Shown one piece after another: positions 8,569 through 17,594 of a DNA stretch of 64,000 nucleotides (position 1 is its first letter; each line of letters starts with the position of its first letter). The DNA comes from Mesorhizobium loti CJ3sym (lineage in GTDB: Bacteria; Pseudomonadota; Alphaproteobacteria; Rhizobiales; Rhizobiaceae). The DNA lies in NCBI RefSeq assembly GCF_000472785.1, contig NZ_AXAL01000011.1, positions 1-64,000 of the forward strand, written 5' to 3'. A program made the position numbers and the translations under genes. The notes below the pieces were generated by a model. It saw only the letters and a list, made by a program, of their open reading frames with translations, had not been told where the DNA came from and did not search any database.

Positions 8569-8817
8569 GTTCTGTATCCTCTCAAAATGCCTGTTCGATG
8601 TTCCAAGGACGAACGGGGTTTGGCCAGTCCGACATGGGCTCGCGAATTTTTTGAGAACCCGGCCGGCTGGCCCCCCGCTGACGTAACCCGCTTCAACTTG
8701 TTTTGGGACTCGATTTTTTGCTGCTGGCCCAATCGCCTCGGCCCAGCAAGCGGGTGGCCTTTATGAGGTGATTGTTTATAACGGTCGGCGAAATCGCTAC
8801 GACCTAAAGGGGAGACG

Positions 8818-9678
8818 ATGCGTTACATACGTCCGCTTTCAATCGAAGATGCCGTTGGCCAACTGGCCGGATCGGCCGGCATATCAGCCATTCTGGCCGG
8901 AGGCAGTGACCTGCTGGTGAGGATGAAGGGTGGCTTCATCGAACCCGACCTGATCATCGACATCAAGTCGATCGCCGGTCTGAGCGAAATCCGCGAAACA
9001 GCTGACGGCTTCAGCATTGGTGCTGCCGTGCCTTGCGCGGTGCTGGGCGAGCAGGCGGCGCTGAAGAAGGCATGGCCTGGGGTCGTCGAGGCGGCGAAGC
9101 TGATCGGCTCGAAGCAGGTGCAGGGACGCTGCACCATTGTGGGCAATCTCTGCAATGCTTCGCCTGCGGCGGACAGCGTGCCGGCGCTGGTCGCTGCAGG
9201 CGCCAGGGCGGTGATTGCCGGGCCGGCGGGCAAGCGCACTGTTGCCGTCGAGGCCGTGCCGATCGCGCCGGGCAAGACGTCCTTGGCCAAGGGCGAGATC
9301 ATCGAGGCGATCCTGCTCGACAGCCAGGCGCCGCGTTCGGGCGATGCCTATCTGCGGTTTATTCCACGCACAGAGATGGACATTGCGGTGGTCAGCGCCG
9401 GCGTGAACCTGACGATCGACGCGCATGGTGTCGTCACAGCGGCCCGCGTGGCGCTGGGCGCGGCGGCACCGACGGTGCTGCTGGTCGAAGAAGCGGCCGA
9501 GGCGCTCATCGGCAGGAAGCTGGATGAAGCCGCACTCGAGCGGCTGGCCAAGGTCTGCGCGGGCGCGTGCCGCCCCATCGACGACAAGCGCGGTACGATC
9601 GATTTCAGACGCAAGGTTGCGGGTGTGCTGGCCAGGCGTGCCGCATTGACCGCCTACGCACGTGCAGGAGGCAAATGA
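8818..9678 (+). CDS. Molybdenum hydroxylase FAD-binding subunit (CoxM/XdhB-like)
   Basis: A 286-residue medium subunit. AILAGGSDLLVRMKGG near residue 26 is the first FAD pyrophosphate loop, and GRCTIVGNLCNASPAAD (about 102-118) is the second. The C-terminal region (about 180-280) matches the CO dehydrogenase flavoprotein C-domain. It passes electrons from the iron-sulfur subunit to an acceptor. The ATG follows GGGGAGACG. It is the first gene of a three-subunit operon and its stop overlaps the following start region. No XdhC-type chaperone is visible nearby. Confidence 0.93.
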   Translation: MRYIRPLSIEDAVGQLAGSAGISAILAGGSDLLVRMKGGFIEPDLIIDIKSIAGLSEIRETADGFSIGAAVPCAVLGEQAALKKAWPGVVEAAKLIGSKQVQGRCTIVGNLCNASPAADSVPALVAAGARAVIAGPAGKRTVAVEAVPIAPGKTSLAKGEIIEAILLDSQAPRSGDAYLRFIPRTEMDIAVVSAGVNLTIDAHGVVTAARVALGAAAPTVLLVEEAAEALIGRKLDEAALERLAKVCAGACRPIDDKRGTIDFRRKVAGVLARRAALTAYARAGGK

Positions 9679-10154
9679 TGGCCGGTATAGCGGTTTCAAC
9701 CACAATCAACGGCGACCATGTCGAGTATCTCTGCCAGCCCGACGAGCCGTTGCTCGACGTGCTGCGCGACCGGCTCGGCCTGACCGGCGCCAAGGAAGGC
9801 TGCGGCACCGGCGATTGCGGCGCCTGCTCGATCATCCTCGACGACCGGCTGGTCTGCTCGTGCCTGGTGCTGGGCGCCGAAGCCGAGGGACGGCGCATCG
9901 AGACCATCGAAGGCATGGCGCATGGCGACCAGTTGCATCCGCTGCAGCAGAAATTCCTCGAGCATGCAGCTCTCCAATGCGGCATCTGCACGCCGGGTTT
10001 CCTGATCGCGGCCAAGGACCTTTTGGCGAAAAACCCCGACCCGACCGAGGAGGAAATCCGCTTCGGCCTCGCCGGGAATCTGTGCCGCTGCACCGGCTAT
10101 GACAAGATCGTGCGCGCCGTCCAGGACGCCGTACATGTGATGAAGGGAGCCTGA
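9678..10154 (+). CDS. Molybdenum hydroxylase 2Fe-2S subunit (CoxS/XdhC-small type)
   Basis: 158 residues from ATG 9678. AGGAGG ends six bases upstream; ATG 9675 is three bases earlier and overlaps the previous stop. The plant-ferredoxin-type cluster ligands are in GCGTGDCGACS plus the later CSC. The second cluster lies in the C-terminal helical domain with CGICTPGF and CRCTGYDKI. Both 2Fe-2S clusters therefore look complete. This small subunit links the molybdenum centre to the FAD subunit. Confidence 0.94.
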   Translation: MAGIAVSTTINGDHVEYLCQPDEPLLDVLRDRLGLTGAKEGCGTGDCGACSIILDDRLVCSCLVLGAEAEGRRIETIEGMAHGDQLHPLQQKFLEHAALQCGICTPGFLIAAKDLLAKNPDPTEEEIRFGLAGNLCRCTGYDKIVRAVQDAVHVMKGA

Positions 10155-10156
10155 AG

Positions 10157-12421
10157 ATGAATTTCGATCCGCGTTTTTCCGGGCGTAAATTCACATCCGT
10201 CGGCACACGCCCCGTCCGTCCCGACGGCGTCGACAAGGTGACCGGCCGCGCCCGCTACGGCGCCGACTTCAACATGGCCGGCCAGTTGGTCGGCCGCGTG
10301 CTGCGCAGCCCGCACGCGCACGCCATCATCAGGAAGATCGACACCTCGAAGGCGGAAAAGCTGCCGGGCGTGAAGGCGGTGATCACGGCGAAAGACTTGC
10401 CCGATCTCACCGATGGCGATGCAGGGATGTACGACATCCTCGACAATTGCATGGCGCGCACCAAGGCGCTCTATGACGGCCATGCTGTGGCCGCTGTCGC
10501 GGCTGTCGATGCCCGCACGGCCAGGCAGGCGCTGAAGCTGATCGAGGTCGACTACGAGATCCTGCCGCATGTCACCGATGTCGACCTGGCGATGGAGCAT
10601 CGCGCGCCGCTGATCAACGACGCCATCTTCACCGAGGGCCTCGAGGAAAAGCCGGTAAAGCCCTCCAACGTCACCAAGCGCAGCCAGTTTGGCCATGGCG
10701 ATGTCCATCAGGGCTTTGGCCACGCCGACTTCATCGTCGAGCGCTCGTTCAAGACCGAGCAGACGCATCAGGGCTATATTGAACCGCATGCCTGCGTGGC
10801 AAACGTCTCGTCCGACGGCACCGCCGACCTCTGGGTCTGCACGCAGGGCCATTTCGTCTACCGCCAGCATTGCGCGCAATTGCTGGGCATGGAAGCCTCG
10901 AAGCTGCGCGTCACCTCGTCGGAGATCGGCGGCGGTTTCGGCGGCAAGACCCATGTCTGGGCCGAGCCGGTGGCGCTGGCCCTGTCACGCAAGGCCGGAC
11001 GCCCGGTGAAGCTGGTGATGACCCGCGACGAGGTGTTCCGCGCCTCGGGCCCGACCAGCGCCACCTCGATCGACGTCAAGATCGGCGCCCGCAAGGACGG
11101 CACGATCACCGCCGCGCAAGCGACGCTGCGCTACAGCGCCGGCCCCTATGCCGGCTCCTGGGCCGAGATCGGCGCGATGACGGCGTTCGCCTGCTACAAG
11201 CTCGATAATGTCGAGACGGTCGGCTACGAAGTGCTGGTCAACCGGCCGAAGACCGCGGCCTATCGCGCGCCCTCGGCACCGATGGCGGCGTTCGCGGTGG
11301 AAAGTGCCGTCGACGAACTCGCCAAGCAGATCGGCATCGACCCGGTCGATTTCCGCATCAAGAACGCCGCGCAGGAAGGCACGCGCTCGTCCTACGGCCC
11401 GGTCTATGGCCCGATCGGCATCGGCCCGACGCTGGAGGCGGCGAAGAACCATCCGCACATGAAGGCCAAGCTCGGCAAGAACCAGGGCAGGGGCATGGCC
11501 TGCGGCTTCTGGTTCAACTTCGGCGGCCAGACCTGCGTGGACCTCAACATCGGCATGGACGGCTCGGTGTCGCTGGCCGTCGGCACGGTGGACGTGGGCG
11601 GTTCCCGCGCCTCGCTGTCGCTGGTGGCGGCGGAGGAGCTCGGCATCGACTATTCCCAGCTCAAGGCCATCGTCGCCGACACGTCCAGCCTCGGCTACAA
11701 CGACATGACCGACGGCAGCCGTGGCACCTTCTCCTCCTCCATGGCGACCATCTCGGCCGCCCGCAACGCGATCAAGATCCTGCGCGAGCGCGCAGCGCAG
11801 ATGTGGGACATTGCTGTTGACGACGTGGTCTGGGAACAGGGCCACGCGGTCGCCAAGGGCGATAAGCACGGCAATCTGGGCAAGCTGTCGCTGAAGGAGA
11901 TCGCGCTGCAGTCCGGCAAGACCGGCGGGCCGATCGCCGGACACAGCGAGCTGGTCGCCGACGGCGCCGGCGTCTCCTTCGCCACCCATATCTGCGACAT
12001 CGAGGTCGACCCCGAGACCGGCTCGACCCGGGTGATCCGCTACACGGTGGTGCAGGATGCCGGCAAGGCGGTGCACCCGACCTATGTCGAGGGCCAATAC
12101 CAGGGCGGTGCCGCGCAAGGCATCGGCTGGGCGCTCAACGAGGAGTATATCTACGGCAAGGATGGCCGGCTGCAGAACGCCGGCTTCCTCGACTACCGCA
12201 TCCCGGTCTGCTCCGACCTGCCGATGATCGACACGCAGATCCTCGAAATCCCCAACCCCAACCACCCCTATGGCGTGCGCGGCGTTGGCGAAACCTCGAT
12301 CGTGCCGCCGCTGGCGGCGATCGCCAACGCGGTGTCGAACGCGGCTGGCGTGCGCATGACCCACATCCCGATGTCGCCACCACGCATCCTGGCGGCGATC
12401 GAGGCGGAACGGGGAGAGTAG
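10157..12421 (+). CDS. Molybdopterin-binding large subunit, xanthine dehydrogenase family
   Basis: A 754-residue large subunit that starts two bases after the small-subunit stop. It has the aldehyde oxidase/xanthine dehydrogenase a/b-hammerhead domain (about 20-135) and the molybdopterin-binding domain. GGGFGGKTHVW (about 256-266) is the first molybdenum-cofactor motif. The active-site loop reads AAYRAPSAP, not the AYxCSFR of true CO dehydrogenase, so this is a form II-like hydroxylase with unknown substrate. The C-terminal GVRGVGETSIVPPL supplies the catalytic glutamate. The final residues, THIPMSPPRILAAIE, recur as fragments at two other places in this window. Confidence 0.93.
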   Translation: MNFDPRFSGRKFTSVGTRPVRPDGVDKVTGRARYGADFNMAGQLVGRVLRSPHAHAIIRKIDTSKAEKLPGVKAVITAKDLPDLTDGDAGMYDILDNCMARTKALYDGHAVAAVAAVDARTARQALKLIEVDYEILPHVTDVDLAMEHRAPLINDAIFTEGLEEKPVKPSNVTKRSQFGHGDVHQGFGHADFIVERSFKTEQTHQGYIEPHACVANVSSDGTADLWVCTQGHFVYRQHCAQLLGMEASKLRVTSSEIGGGFGGKTHVWAEPVALALSRKAGRPVKLVMTRDEVFRASGPTSATSIDVKIGARKDGTITAAQATLRYSAGPYAGSWAEIGAMTAFACYKLDNVETVGYEVLVNRPKTAAYRAPSAPMAAFAVESAVDELAKQIGIDPVDFRIKNAAQEGTRSSYGPVYGPIGIGPTLEAAKNHPHMKAKLGKNQGRGMACGFWFNFGGQTCVDLNIGMDGSVSLAVGTVDVGGSRASLSLVAAEELGIDYSQLKAIVADTSSLGYNDMTDGSRGTFSSSMATISAARNAIKILRERAAQMWDIAVDDVVWEQGHAVAKGDKHGNLGKLSLKEIALQSGKTGGPIAGHSELVADGAGVSFATHICDIEVDPETGSTRVIRYTVVQDAGKAVHPTYVEGQYQGGAAQGIGWALNEEYIYGKDGRLQNAGFLDYRIPVCSDLPMIDTQILEIPNPNHPYGVRGVGETSIVPPLAAIANAVSNAAGVRMTHIPMSPPRILAAIEAERGE

Positions 12422-12423
12422 GT

Positions 12424-12669
12424 CTGGTCGAAGTCACCCTCTGGGGCGCGCTCGGCCAGCTCGCCGGCGGCAAGAGCAAGGTCGAGGTCGAAGCCAAGGA
12501 CATCAGGGAGCTGTTCAGGAAACTGGCTGAACAGTATCCCGCCTTCGAGCCATGGGTCGAGAAGGGCATCGCTGTGGCGATCGACGGGACGATTTATCGC
12601 GATACGTGGTCGAAGGAGTTGCCGCAAGGGGCGGAGATTTTTCTGCTGCCGCGGCTGGCTGGGGGGTGA
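12424..12669 (+). CDS. MoaD/ThiS-family sulfur-carrier-like protein, probable CTG start
   Basis: 81 codons of a ubiquitin-like fold protein. The frame runs LVEVTLWGALGQLAGGK, then IRELFRKLAEQYP and VAIDGTIYRDTW, and ends RLAGG. The C-terminal Gly-Gly is the hallmark of MoaD/ThiS carriers, which are adenylated and thiocarboxylated there. No ATG, GTG or TTG opens the frame. The only sensible start is CTG 12424, seven bases after GGAG and two bases after the hydroxylase stop. It may be translated poorly by coupling or may have lost an ATG by mutation. It could supply sulfur for maturation of the hydroxylase cofactor. Two diverged copies lie at 19.4 and 27.7 kb. Confidence 0.75.
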   Translation: MVEVTLWGALGQLAGGKSKVEVEAKDIRELFRKLAEQYPAFEPWVEKGIAVAIDGTIYRDTWSKELPQGAEIFLLPRLAGG

Positions 12670-12685
12670 GGGGGCAAGCACCTCG

Positions 12686-12738
12686 CTGCTATCGGTTGGC
12701 ATCAGGGTCTCGAATGTCCTGGTAGGGGCCGATAGCAG
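12686..12738. repeat. Inverted repeat downstream of the molybdenum hydroxylase operon
   Basis: CTGCTATCGG at 12686-12695 and its exact complement CCGATAGCAG at 12729-12738 are separated by 33 bases. There is no run of T after it, so it is not a classical intrinsic terminator. It may act as an mRNA end or be repeat debris. No gene is visible from 12670 to 13024. Confidence 0.4.
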
Positions 12739-12903
12739 ACCGTAAGGTTCTGGAACCAACTAGCCGGAAAACGTGCCAATCCGTCGGCCGAACCGCCTCT
12801 GGGCCGTCGCAAGTCTTGAATAGATTAGAGAAGTCTGGGCGCGCTTGGCGTTGAGCCAGAAAAGGAAGCGCACCAGTCGTGCGGACCTTCCACTGTCAGC
12901 GTA

Positions 12904-12944
12904 CTGACAGGTCGCCTGATGCAGTCAGGCTGTCTCGCTGTCAG
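12904..12944. promoter_or_regulatory. Nested inverted repeat upstream of cytochrome b561
   Basis: An outer pair CTGACAG (12904-12910) and CTGTCAG (12938-12944) encloses a perfect inner stem GCCTGA (12914-12919) and TCAGGC (12925-12930). It lies about 80 bases before the cytochrome b561 ATG. It could be the operator of the response regulator encoded two genes downstream, or an mRNA leader structure. Confidence 0.4.
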
Positions 12945-13024
12945 ACGGGGACCCTGCGCTTATGGCGGGGGGACTTCTTCATCGCCGCAGATGGAACAAA
13001 AATCTCGATGACTGGAACGTACGA

Positions 13025-13567
13025 ATGAATCCCAACTATGCCAGTTCCCAGAAAGCTATTCACTGGGTCGTCTTTTTGCTGGTCATCGGCCTTTATGGAC
13101 TTACTTACGTCGCCGACATCTTCCCCCACGGTGATCCCGGTCGCGCCTTCGTCTGGTGGCTTCACATTTCATTTGGGCTGCTGCTGTTCACACTGGTTGT
13201 CATTCGCATCGGCCTTCGGCTGGCGCTTGGAACGCCGGGCCTGCCAGTGGAAATGTCACGGCTTGAAAGAGCGGTCGCCAAGGTCGCGCATCTTCTGCTC
13301 TACGCACTGCTCGTGGCTATACCCGTTCTCGGCATCATACTGACCTGGTATCGGGGCGACGCCTTGAGCTTCTTCGGGCTTTTCACCATTCCGTCTCCAG
13401 TTTCCGCCGACCGCGCCACGGCCGGTTTTATCAGGGAACTGCACAGCCTCTGCGCCAATCTCATCCTTATCCTAGCAGGATTGCATGCGGCTGCCGCGCT
13501 TTGGCATCATTATGTCTGGAAGGACGACGTGCTCAAGCGAATGCTTCCGGGGAGAAGTGGTTCCTGA
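13025..13567 (+). CDS. Cytochrome b561 family, di-heme membrane protein
   Basis: 180 residues from ATG 13025, with ATG 12962 possible upstream. Four membrane helices are visible. AIHWVVFLLVIGLYGL carries the first heme histidine, WWLHISFGLLLF the second, VAHLLLYALLVAIPVLG the third, and LHSLCANLILILAGLHAAAALWHH the remaining ones. These match bacterial CybB/YodB proteins, which pass electrons from quinol across the membrane. It precedes a PepSY protein and a two-component system in the same direction, so it is likely part of the redox locus that ends at 19178. Confidence 0.9.
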   Translation: MNPNYASSQKAIHWVVFLLVIGLYGLTYVADIFPHGDPGRAFVWWLHISFGLLLFTLVVIRIGLRLALGTPGLPVEMSRLERAVAKVAHLLLYALLVAIPVLGIILTWYRGDALSFFGLFTIPSPVSADRATAGFIRELHSLCANLILILAGLHAAAALWHHYVWKDDVLKRMLPGRSGS

Positions 13568-13637
13568 TCGCGGTTCGGACTAAACCAGTCAAATGCTAGC
13601 TGCCTTACGCTCTAGCCTTGGAATATATGGCCCCTGG

Positions 13638-13964
13638 ATGAAATCGACCCTGAAGTGTCTGGCGATGGCGGCTCTGTACGGGCTCGCTCTTGCCGGCGCG
13701 TCCGCAGCGCGCGCGCAGGTCGATGATGACGGCGATCATGATCGGGCGCGCGATCTTTACGAACGTGGAGAAATAAAAGGACTGTCCAGTATCCTGGGCG
13801 TGGTTCATGCCGCTGCTCCCGGCGACATTGTGGCCGTGGATTTCATCCGGCTCGCCAACCGGTGGATCTATCGGTTCCAGGTCGTTGCCGCCGACGGGCA
13901 CCGCAGGATCGTCGATGTGGATGCGGGTGCCGGAGTCCTGGTGCGAGGAAGGGGAGGCGACTGA
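13638..13964 (+). CDS. PepSY-domain periplasmic protein
   Basis: 108 residues from ATG 13638. A signal peptide (MALYGLALAGASAARA region) ends near residue 28. The mature domain, ARDLYERGEIKGLSSIL through YRFQVVAADGHRRIVDVDAGAG, is a PepSY-like fold, seen in inhibitory or ligand-sensing proteins next to OmpR-type two-component systems. Its TGA overlaps the response regulator ATG (TGATG), so the three proteins are co-translated. It probably modulates the histidine kinase. Confidence 0.85.
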   Translation: MKSTLKCLAMAALYGLALAGASAARAQVDDDGDHDRARDLYERGEIKGLSSILGVVHAAAPGDIVAVDFIRLANRWIYRFQVVAADGHRRIVDVDAGAGVLVRGRGGD

Positions 13965-14629
13965 TGAAGGTTCTCCTCGCCGAGGATGAGCCCCGTATCG
14001 CCGGCGACATCGCTGCCGTGCTCAAGGCGGCAGGAATGGCTGTCGACATTGTTCGCGACGGCGAAGCCGCCTGGTTCGCGGGCGACGTGGAAAACTACGA
14101 CGCCGCGATCCTGGATCTGGGGTTGCCCAAACTCGACGGCCTGACTGTGCTGAAGCGCTGGCGGGCCAATGGACGCCGCTTTCCGGTCCTGATCCTGACG
14201 GCGCGAGGTCTCTGGACCGAACGCGTCGAGGGCATCAATGCAGGCGCCGACGACTATCTACCCAAGCCATTCGAGATGGAAGAATTGCTGGCGCGGTTGC
14301 GCGCGATCTTGCGCCGCTCGACGGGTCAGGCGGCGCCAGTGCTGAAATCCGGACCCTTGGTGCTGGACACGCGCCAGATGCGCATTTCGGTGCGCGGCAT
14401 TCCTGTCGCGTTGTCGCCGCTGGAATACCGGCTGATGGCGTTCCTGATGCACCATGCCGGTCGCGTGGTCGCGCCGACCGAGCTTGCCGAACATCTGTAT
14501 GATTCCGGCAATGATCGCGATCCCAATGCAATCGAGGTCATCGTCGGGCGCCTGCGCCGCAAGCTTGGCAACGATGCCATCGAGACGCGGCGCGGATTCG
14601 GATACTTCGTGCCGGACGGGCCGTCATAA
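13964..14629 (+). CDS. OmpR/PhoP-family response regulator
   Basis: 221 residues. The receiver domain (1-115) has the acidic pair in LAEDEPR, the phosphoacceptor aspartate D51 in ILDLGLPKLDG, the threonine in LTARG and the lysine in LPKPF. The C-terminal winged helix (about 125-220) includes LSPLEYRLMAFLM and NAIEVIVGRLRRKLG. Start and stop overlap both neighbours, so it is the middle gene of a PepSY-regulator-kinase operon. Its likely targets are the cytochrome b561 gene upstream and the convergent flavin redox genes. Confidence 0.95.
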   Translation: MKVLLAEDEPRIAGDIAAVLKAAGMAVDIVRDGEAAWFAGDVENYDAAILDLGLPKLDGLTVLKRWRANGRRFPVLILTARGLWTERVEGINAGADDYLPKPFEMEELLARLRAILRRSTGQAAPVLKSGPLVLDTRQMRISVRGIPVALSPLEYRLMAFLMHHAGRVVAPTELAEHLYDSGNDRDPNAIEVIVGRLRRKLGNDAIETRRGFGYFVPDGPS

Positions 14630-15972
14630 TGGGCAACTCCATCCGGTTCAGGCTATGGTCGGCCGCAACCATCTCGATCCTGATCGCCCTTGCCGTCGCC
14701 GGCGTCGGGCTGCGCTATTTGTTCGAACTGAATGTCGAGCGCCGCATCGTCGGCGAACTGACTGTCGATCTCAACGAAATGATCGCCGCAACCAGCTTCG
14801 CGGCCGACGGCCGGCTTTCCGTCACAGCGGAACTGACCGACCCCCGCTTCACCGATCCGCTCTCGGGCCACTATTGGCAGGTGGAAGATATGGCCAGCCA
14901 CAGTCTGGTCCGTTCGCGTTCATTGTGGGACGGGACGCTGACATTGCCGGAGCTGGTTGACAGCGGCGAATTGAGAAAGATTGAGGAGCTCAAAGGTCCG
15001 GGTGGCGAACGCACCATTGCCGTCGAACGAATCATCACCGATGCCGATGGCCGGTCCTTTCGCGCCATCGTGGCTGAAGATCATCGCAGCGTGGAACTGT
15101 CGGTGAATGAATATGTCCGCGATCTCACGCCGGCGCTTATCTTGCTCGCCGCTGTGCTCATGGCGGCTTTCTTCATCCAGATCACCGTTGGCCTGGCGCC
15201 GCTGGAAAACCTAAGGATCGCCGTCCGGCACGTGATCGCGCAGCGGGCGGCGCGGCTTGACGTGGCGGCCCCGAGCGAGGTGCAGCCGCTCGCCGACGAA
15301 ATAAACCGCCTGCTCGATGCACAGGAAAAGGCCCTCGCACGAGCAAGATCGCGTGCCACCGATCTGGCGCATGGCCTGAAGACGCCGTTGCAGGTGCTGT
15401 CGGCCGACATCCGCGCTCTACGCAAGAAGGGCGAAGCCCAGCTCGCCGACGAGATCGAGAAAAGTGTGGGGGCGATCCGTCGTCACGTCGAGCGGGAACT
15501 GGCCCGGGCTCGTCTGGCGCCCGGCGTATCCAGCAAGGCATCGTGCCGGGTCAGGGAAGCCGCCGCGGGCGTCATCTCCGTCGTCAAACGCACCCCAGCC
15601 GGCAAACAGCTCGCATTCGTCATCGACGTTGCGGACGATTTCCTGGCGCCTGTCGATGAGGGCGATCTATCCGAGATCCTGGGCAATCTGCTGGAGAACG
15701 CGGCCCGCTTCGCAAGATTCTCGGTTCGGGTCAATGCGTGGGCAACAGACGGCGCGGTATCCATCGCCGTCACCGATGATGGGCCGGGCATTCAGGATGC
15801 GGATCGGGAAGCTGTATTATCGCGCGGCGTGCAACTGGACAGCAACGGGGGCAGCAGCGGGCTCGGCCTCGCCATCGTTTCAGACATTGTCGAGGCCTAT
15901 GGCGGACGCCTGACAATCACCAGTGCCGATCCTGGCCTGGTCGTGACCATAGCCTTGCCCCGGCACGGCTAG
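14629..15972 (+). CDS. Membrane sensor histidine kinase
   Basis: 447 residues, overlapping the regulator stop (TAATG). Membrane segments at about 10-35 and 166-190 bracket a periplasmic sensor of about 130 residues. A HAMP-like stretch precedes the H-box DLAHGLKTPLQVL with phosphoacceptor H248. The ATPase domain has the N-box in ILGNLLENAARFA, G1 in VTDDGPGI and G2 in GSSGLGLAIV. This is the PhoQ-like architecture commonly paired with PepSY proteins. The signal is unknown; a redox or metal cue would fit the surrounding genes. Confidence 0.94.
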   Translation: MGNSIRFRLWSAATISILIALAVAGVGLRYLFELNVERRIVGELTVDLNEMIAATSFAADGRLSVTAELTDPRFTDPLSGHYWQVEDMASHSLVRSRSLWDGTLTLPELVDSGELRKIEELKGPGGERTIAVERIITDADGRSFRAIVAEDHRSVELSVNEYVRDLTPALILLAAVLMAAFFIQITVGLAPLENLRIAVRHVIAQRAARLDVAAPSEVQPLADEINRLLDAQEKALARARSRATDLAHGLKTPLQVLSADIRALRKKGEAQLADEIEKSVGAIRRHVERELARARLAPGVSSKASCRVREAAAGVISVVKRTPAGKQLAFVIDVADDFLAPVDEGDLSEILGNLLENAARFARFSVRVNAWATDGAVSIAVTDDGPGIQDADREAVLSRGVQLDSNGGSSGLGLAIVSDIVEAYGGRLTITSADPGLVVTIALPRHG

Positions 15973-16069
15973 AGCGTTTCACCGTTTCACGGAAACGGCG
16001 AACCACTCTATCTCTTTGTTTTTACGCAATTCCTGGCGGAAAACCGCCCACACTTTTCCTGGAATTGCT
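15971..16069 (-). repeat. Rhizobial intergenic repeat, family 1, copy 2
   Basis: Read on the minus strand it begins AGCAATTCCAGGAAAAGTG and contains GGAATTGCGTAAAAACAAAG, matching copy 1 at 319-435. It then ends in a short inverted repeat pair near AAACGGTGAAACGCTCT. It sits exactly between two convergent genes, where it could also help end both transcripts. Confidence 0.7.
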
Positions 16070-16082
16070 ATATAAGCCGCGC

Positions 16083-17594
16083 TCAGGCAAATCCCGGAAA
16101 ATAATCCACCTTTATCTTCGAGCGGTGTACGCCCATCGCCAGCAGCTTGCCACGCAGTGCCTTGACCATGGCTTGTGGGCCGGAAATGTAGAACATCCGC
16201 TCCAGGTAATCCGGGATGGCGAGCCGCACGAGACGCGCGTCGATGTAGCCAGGATACTGGCCGCGTTCGGCGCCATTGGCAACGGCGAGGACAGTCTTCA
16301 CGCCAAGTTCTCTTTTTGCCCTGTCGAGGACGTCGCGATAGGCAATATCTTGTTGGGTCTCGACCCCGTAAAGGACGGTGATCGGCCGCTTTTCGTGGAT
16401 ATCGACCAGATATTGCAGCATCGAGCGAAACGGGGTGATGCCAATGCCGCCAGCCAGGAAAGCGATCTTGGTCTCGGGATCGGCCGGCAGGGTGAACTCG
16501 CCAGCGAGCTGTGAGGCATGAATAGTGCTGCCCGGCTTCATAGCGCCCAGCGTCTGCTTGAAGGCACTCGATCTCGGATAGAATTTGACGCCAAGCCGTA
16601 CAGATTGCTCCGTGGGGGCCGATGCGACCGTGAAATAGCGACGGTTGCCGCGATTGTCCGATCGGTCGAGACCAAGTGTCCATTCAAGATACTGGCCTGC
16701 CTCGAAGGCGACCTTCCTCGGTGAGCTGAAGACAAAGTCGTAGCTATCGACGGCCGATTGTTCGATGCGTTCCAGCGTTAGCACCAGGCGCCCCTTCGGG
16801 CTCACGACGTATGCAAAGAGATTGCCCACCAGAAGCGCCAGTTCAGGCGTGAAGTAGAACGACCCGACATGGATGTTGGGCGCAAAAAGGAAACCGACGA
16901 TCGCGGCGAATGCGATGCGCGACAGGCGCATCGTCGGCGCCGTCAGCGGCTCGGTCAGCATCACGAAGGCGAAAAAGAACAGCGGCGACGAGCCTAGTGT
17001 TTCAATCAGTGCTGTTGAATATTGCGACGGCTCGGTTGTCGACAGGGTTACTGCCAGCGCAACGATGATGAAGGTGGCGACGAGATCAAGCCGGCGCAGC
17101 TTGCGCACGATGAGCAGGCCGCCAGCAAGCACGACAGGAAGCAATGGCAAATTGCCTCCGACCCACCAGGTGGCCGGATGGTCGAGCAGCAAGGCACTCA
17201 GCGCCACGCCCAATGCCGCCGGATTGAACAGGTGCTTCCTGCCAATGGCGAGGATGAACTTGGAGGACATCGCCCAGACGCAGGCGCACACCACGGCGCC
17301 GATGCCCTTGAGGTCCGAGATCGCCACCGGGTCGAGAATAAGCGCCAGGATGAGGGCGGTGATGTAGACGGACTCGCTGTTGGCCGGGACCTGAAACACA
17401 ACGGCGAAGGCCTTGTTCGTGATCCAGCAGGCAACCAGCATCAAGCCCGTGGTGAAGGCGAGCGCCACCGGATCATGCGGCGCGAGCTTGAAGAAGCCGA
17501 GCACAAGGGCCGTGCCGAGCAATGCGATCAGATAGTAGAGGACCAGCCGGTACATGGTTTGGTGGTCGAGAAATCGGTCGAGGGTACTGATCAT
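16083..17594 (-). CDS. RnfD/NqrB-like membrane domain fused to ferredoxin/flavin reductase
   Basis: 503 residues. The N-terminal half (about 1-265) has eight or more membrane helices and resembles NQR2/RnfD/RnfE subunits, including the MLTEPLTAPTMRLSR loop. The C-terminal half (about 270-503) is a ferredoxin-NADP reductase module. It has RRYFTVAS for FAD, GGIGITPFRSML for the nucleotide phosphates, and a C-terminal YISGPQAMVKAL. The membrane half lacks an SGAT flavinylation motif, so the covalent flavin probably sits on the neighbouring FMN-binding protein. Its ATG overlaps the ApbE stop (ATGA). The expected role is moving electrons from NAD(P)H through FAD to membrane flavins and on to the periplasm. 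Confidence 0.9.
   Translation of the reverse strand: MISTLDRFLDHQTMYRLVLYYLIALLGTALVLGFFKLAPHDPVALAFTTGLMLVACWITNKAFAVVFQVPANSESVYITALILALILDPVAISDLKGIGAVVCACVWAMSSKFILAIGRKHLFNPAALGVALSALLLDHPATWWVGGNLPLLPVVLAGGLLIVRKLRRLDLVATFIIVALAVTLSTTEPSQYSTALIETLGSSPLFFFAFVMLTEPLTAPTMRLSRIAFAAIVGFLFAPNIHVGSFYFTPELALLVGNLFAYVVSPKGRLVLTLERIEQSAVDSYDFVFSSPRKVAFEAGQYLEWTLGLDRSDNRGNRRYFTVASAPTEQSVRLGVKFYPRSSAFKQTLGAMKPGSTIHASQLAGEFTLPADPETKIAFLAGGIGITPFRSMLQYLVDIHEKRPITVLYGVETQQDIAYRDVLDRAKRELGVKTVLAVANGAERGQYPGYIDARLVRLAIPDYLERMFYISGPQAMVKALRGKLLAMGVHRSKIKVDYFPGFA

Noticed and set aside
10985..12364. A 459-codon open frame antisense to the molybdenum hydroxylase gene
   Set aside because: The sense strand has full family motifs. 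The antisense frame is a result of high GC third positions and is rich in arginine, alanine and histidine with no motif.
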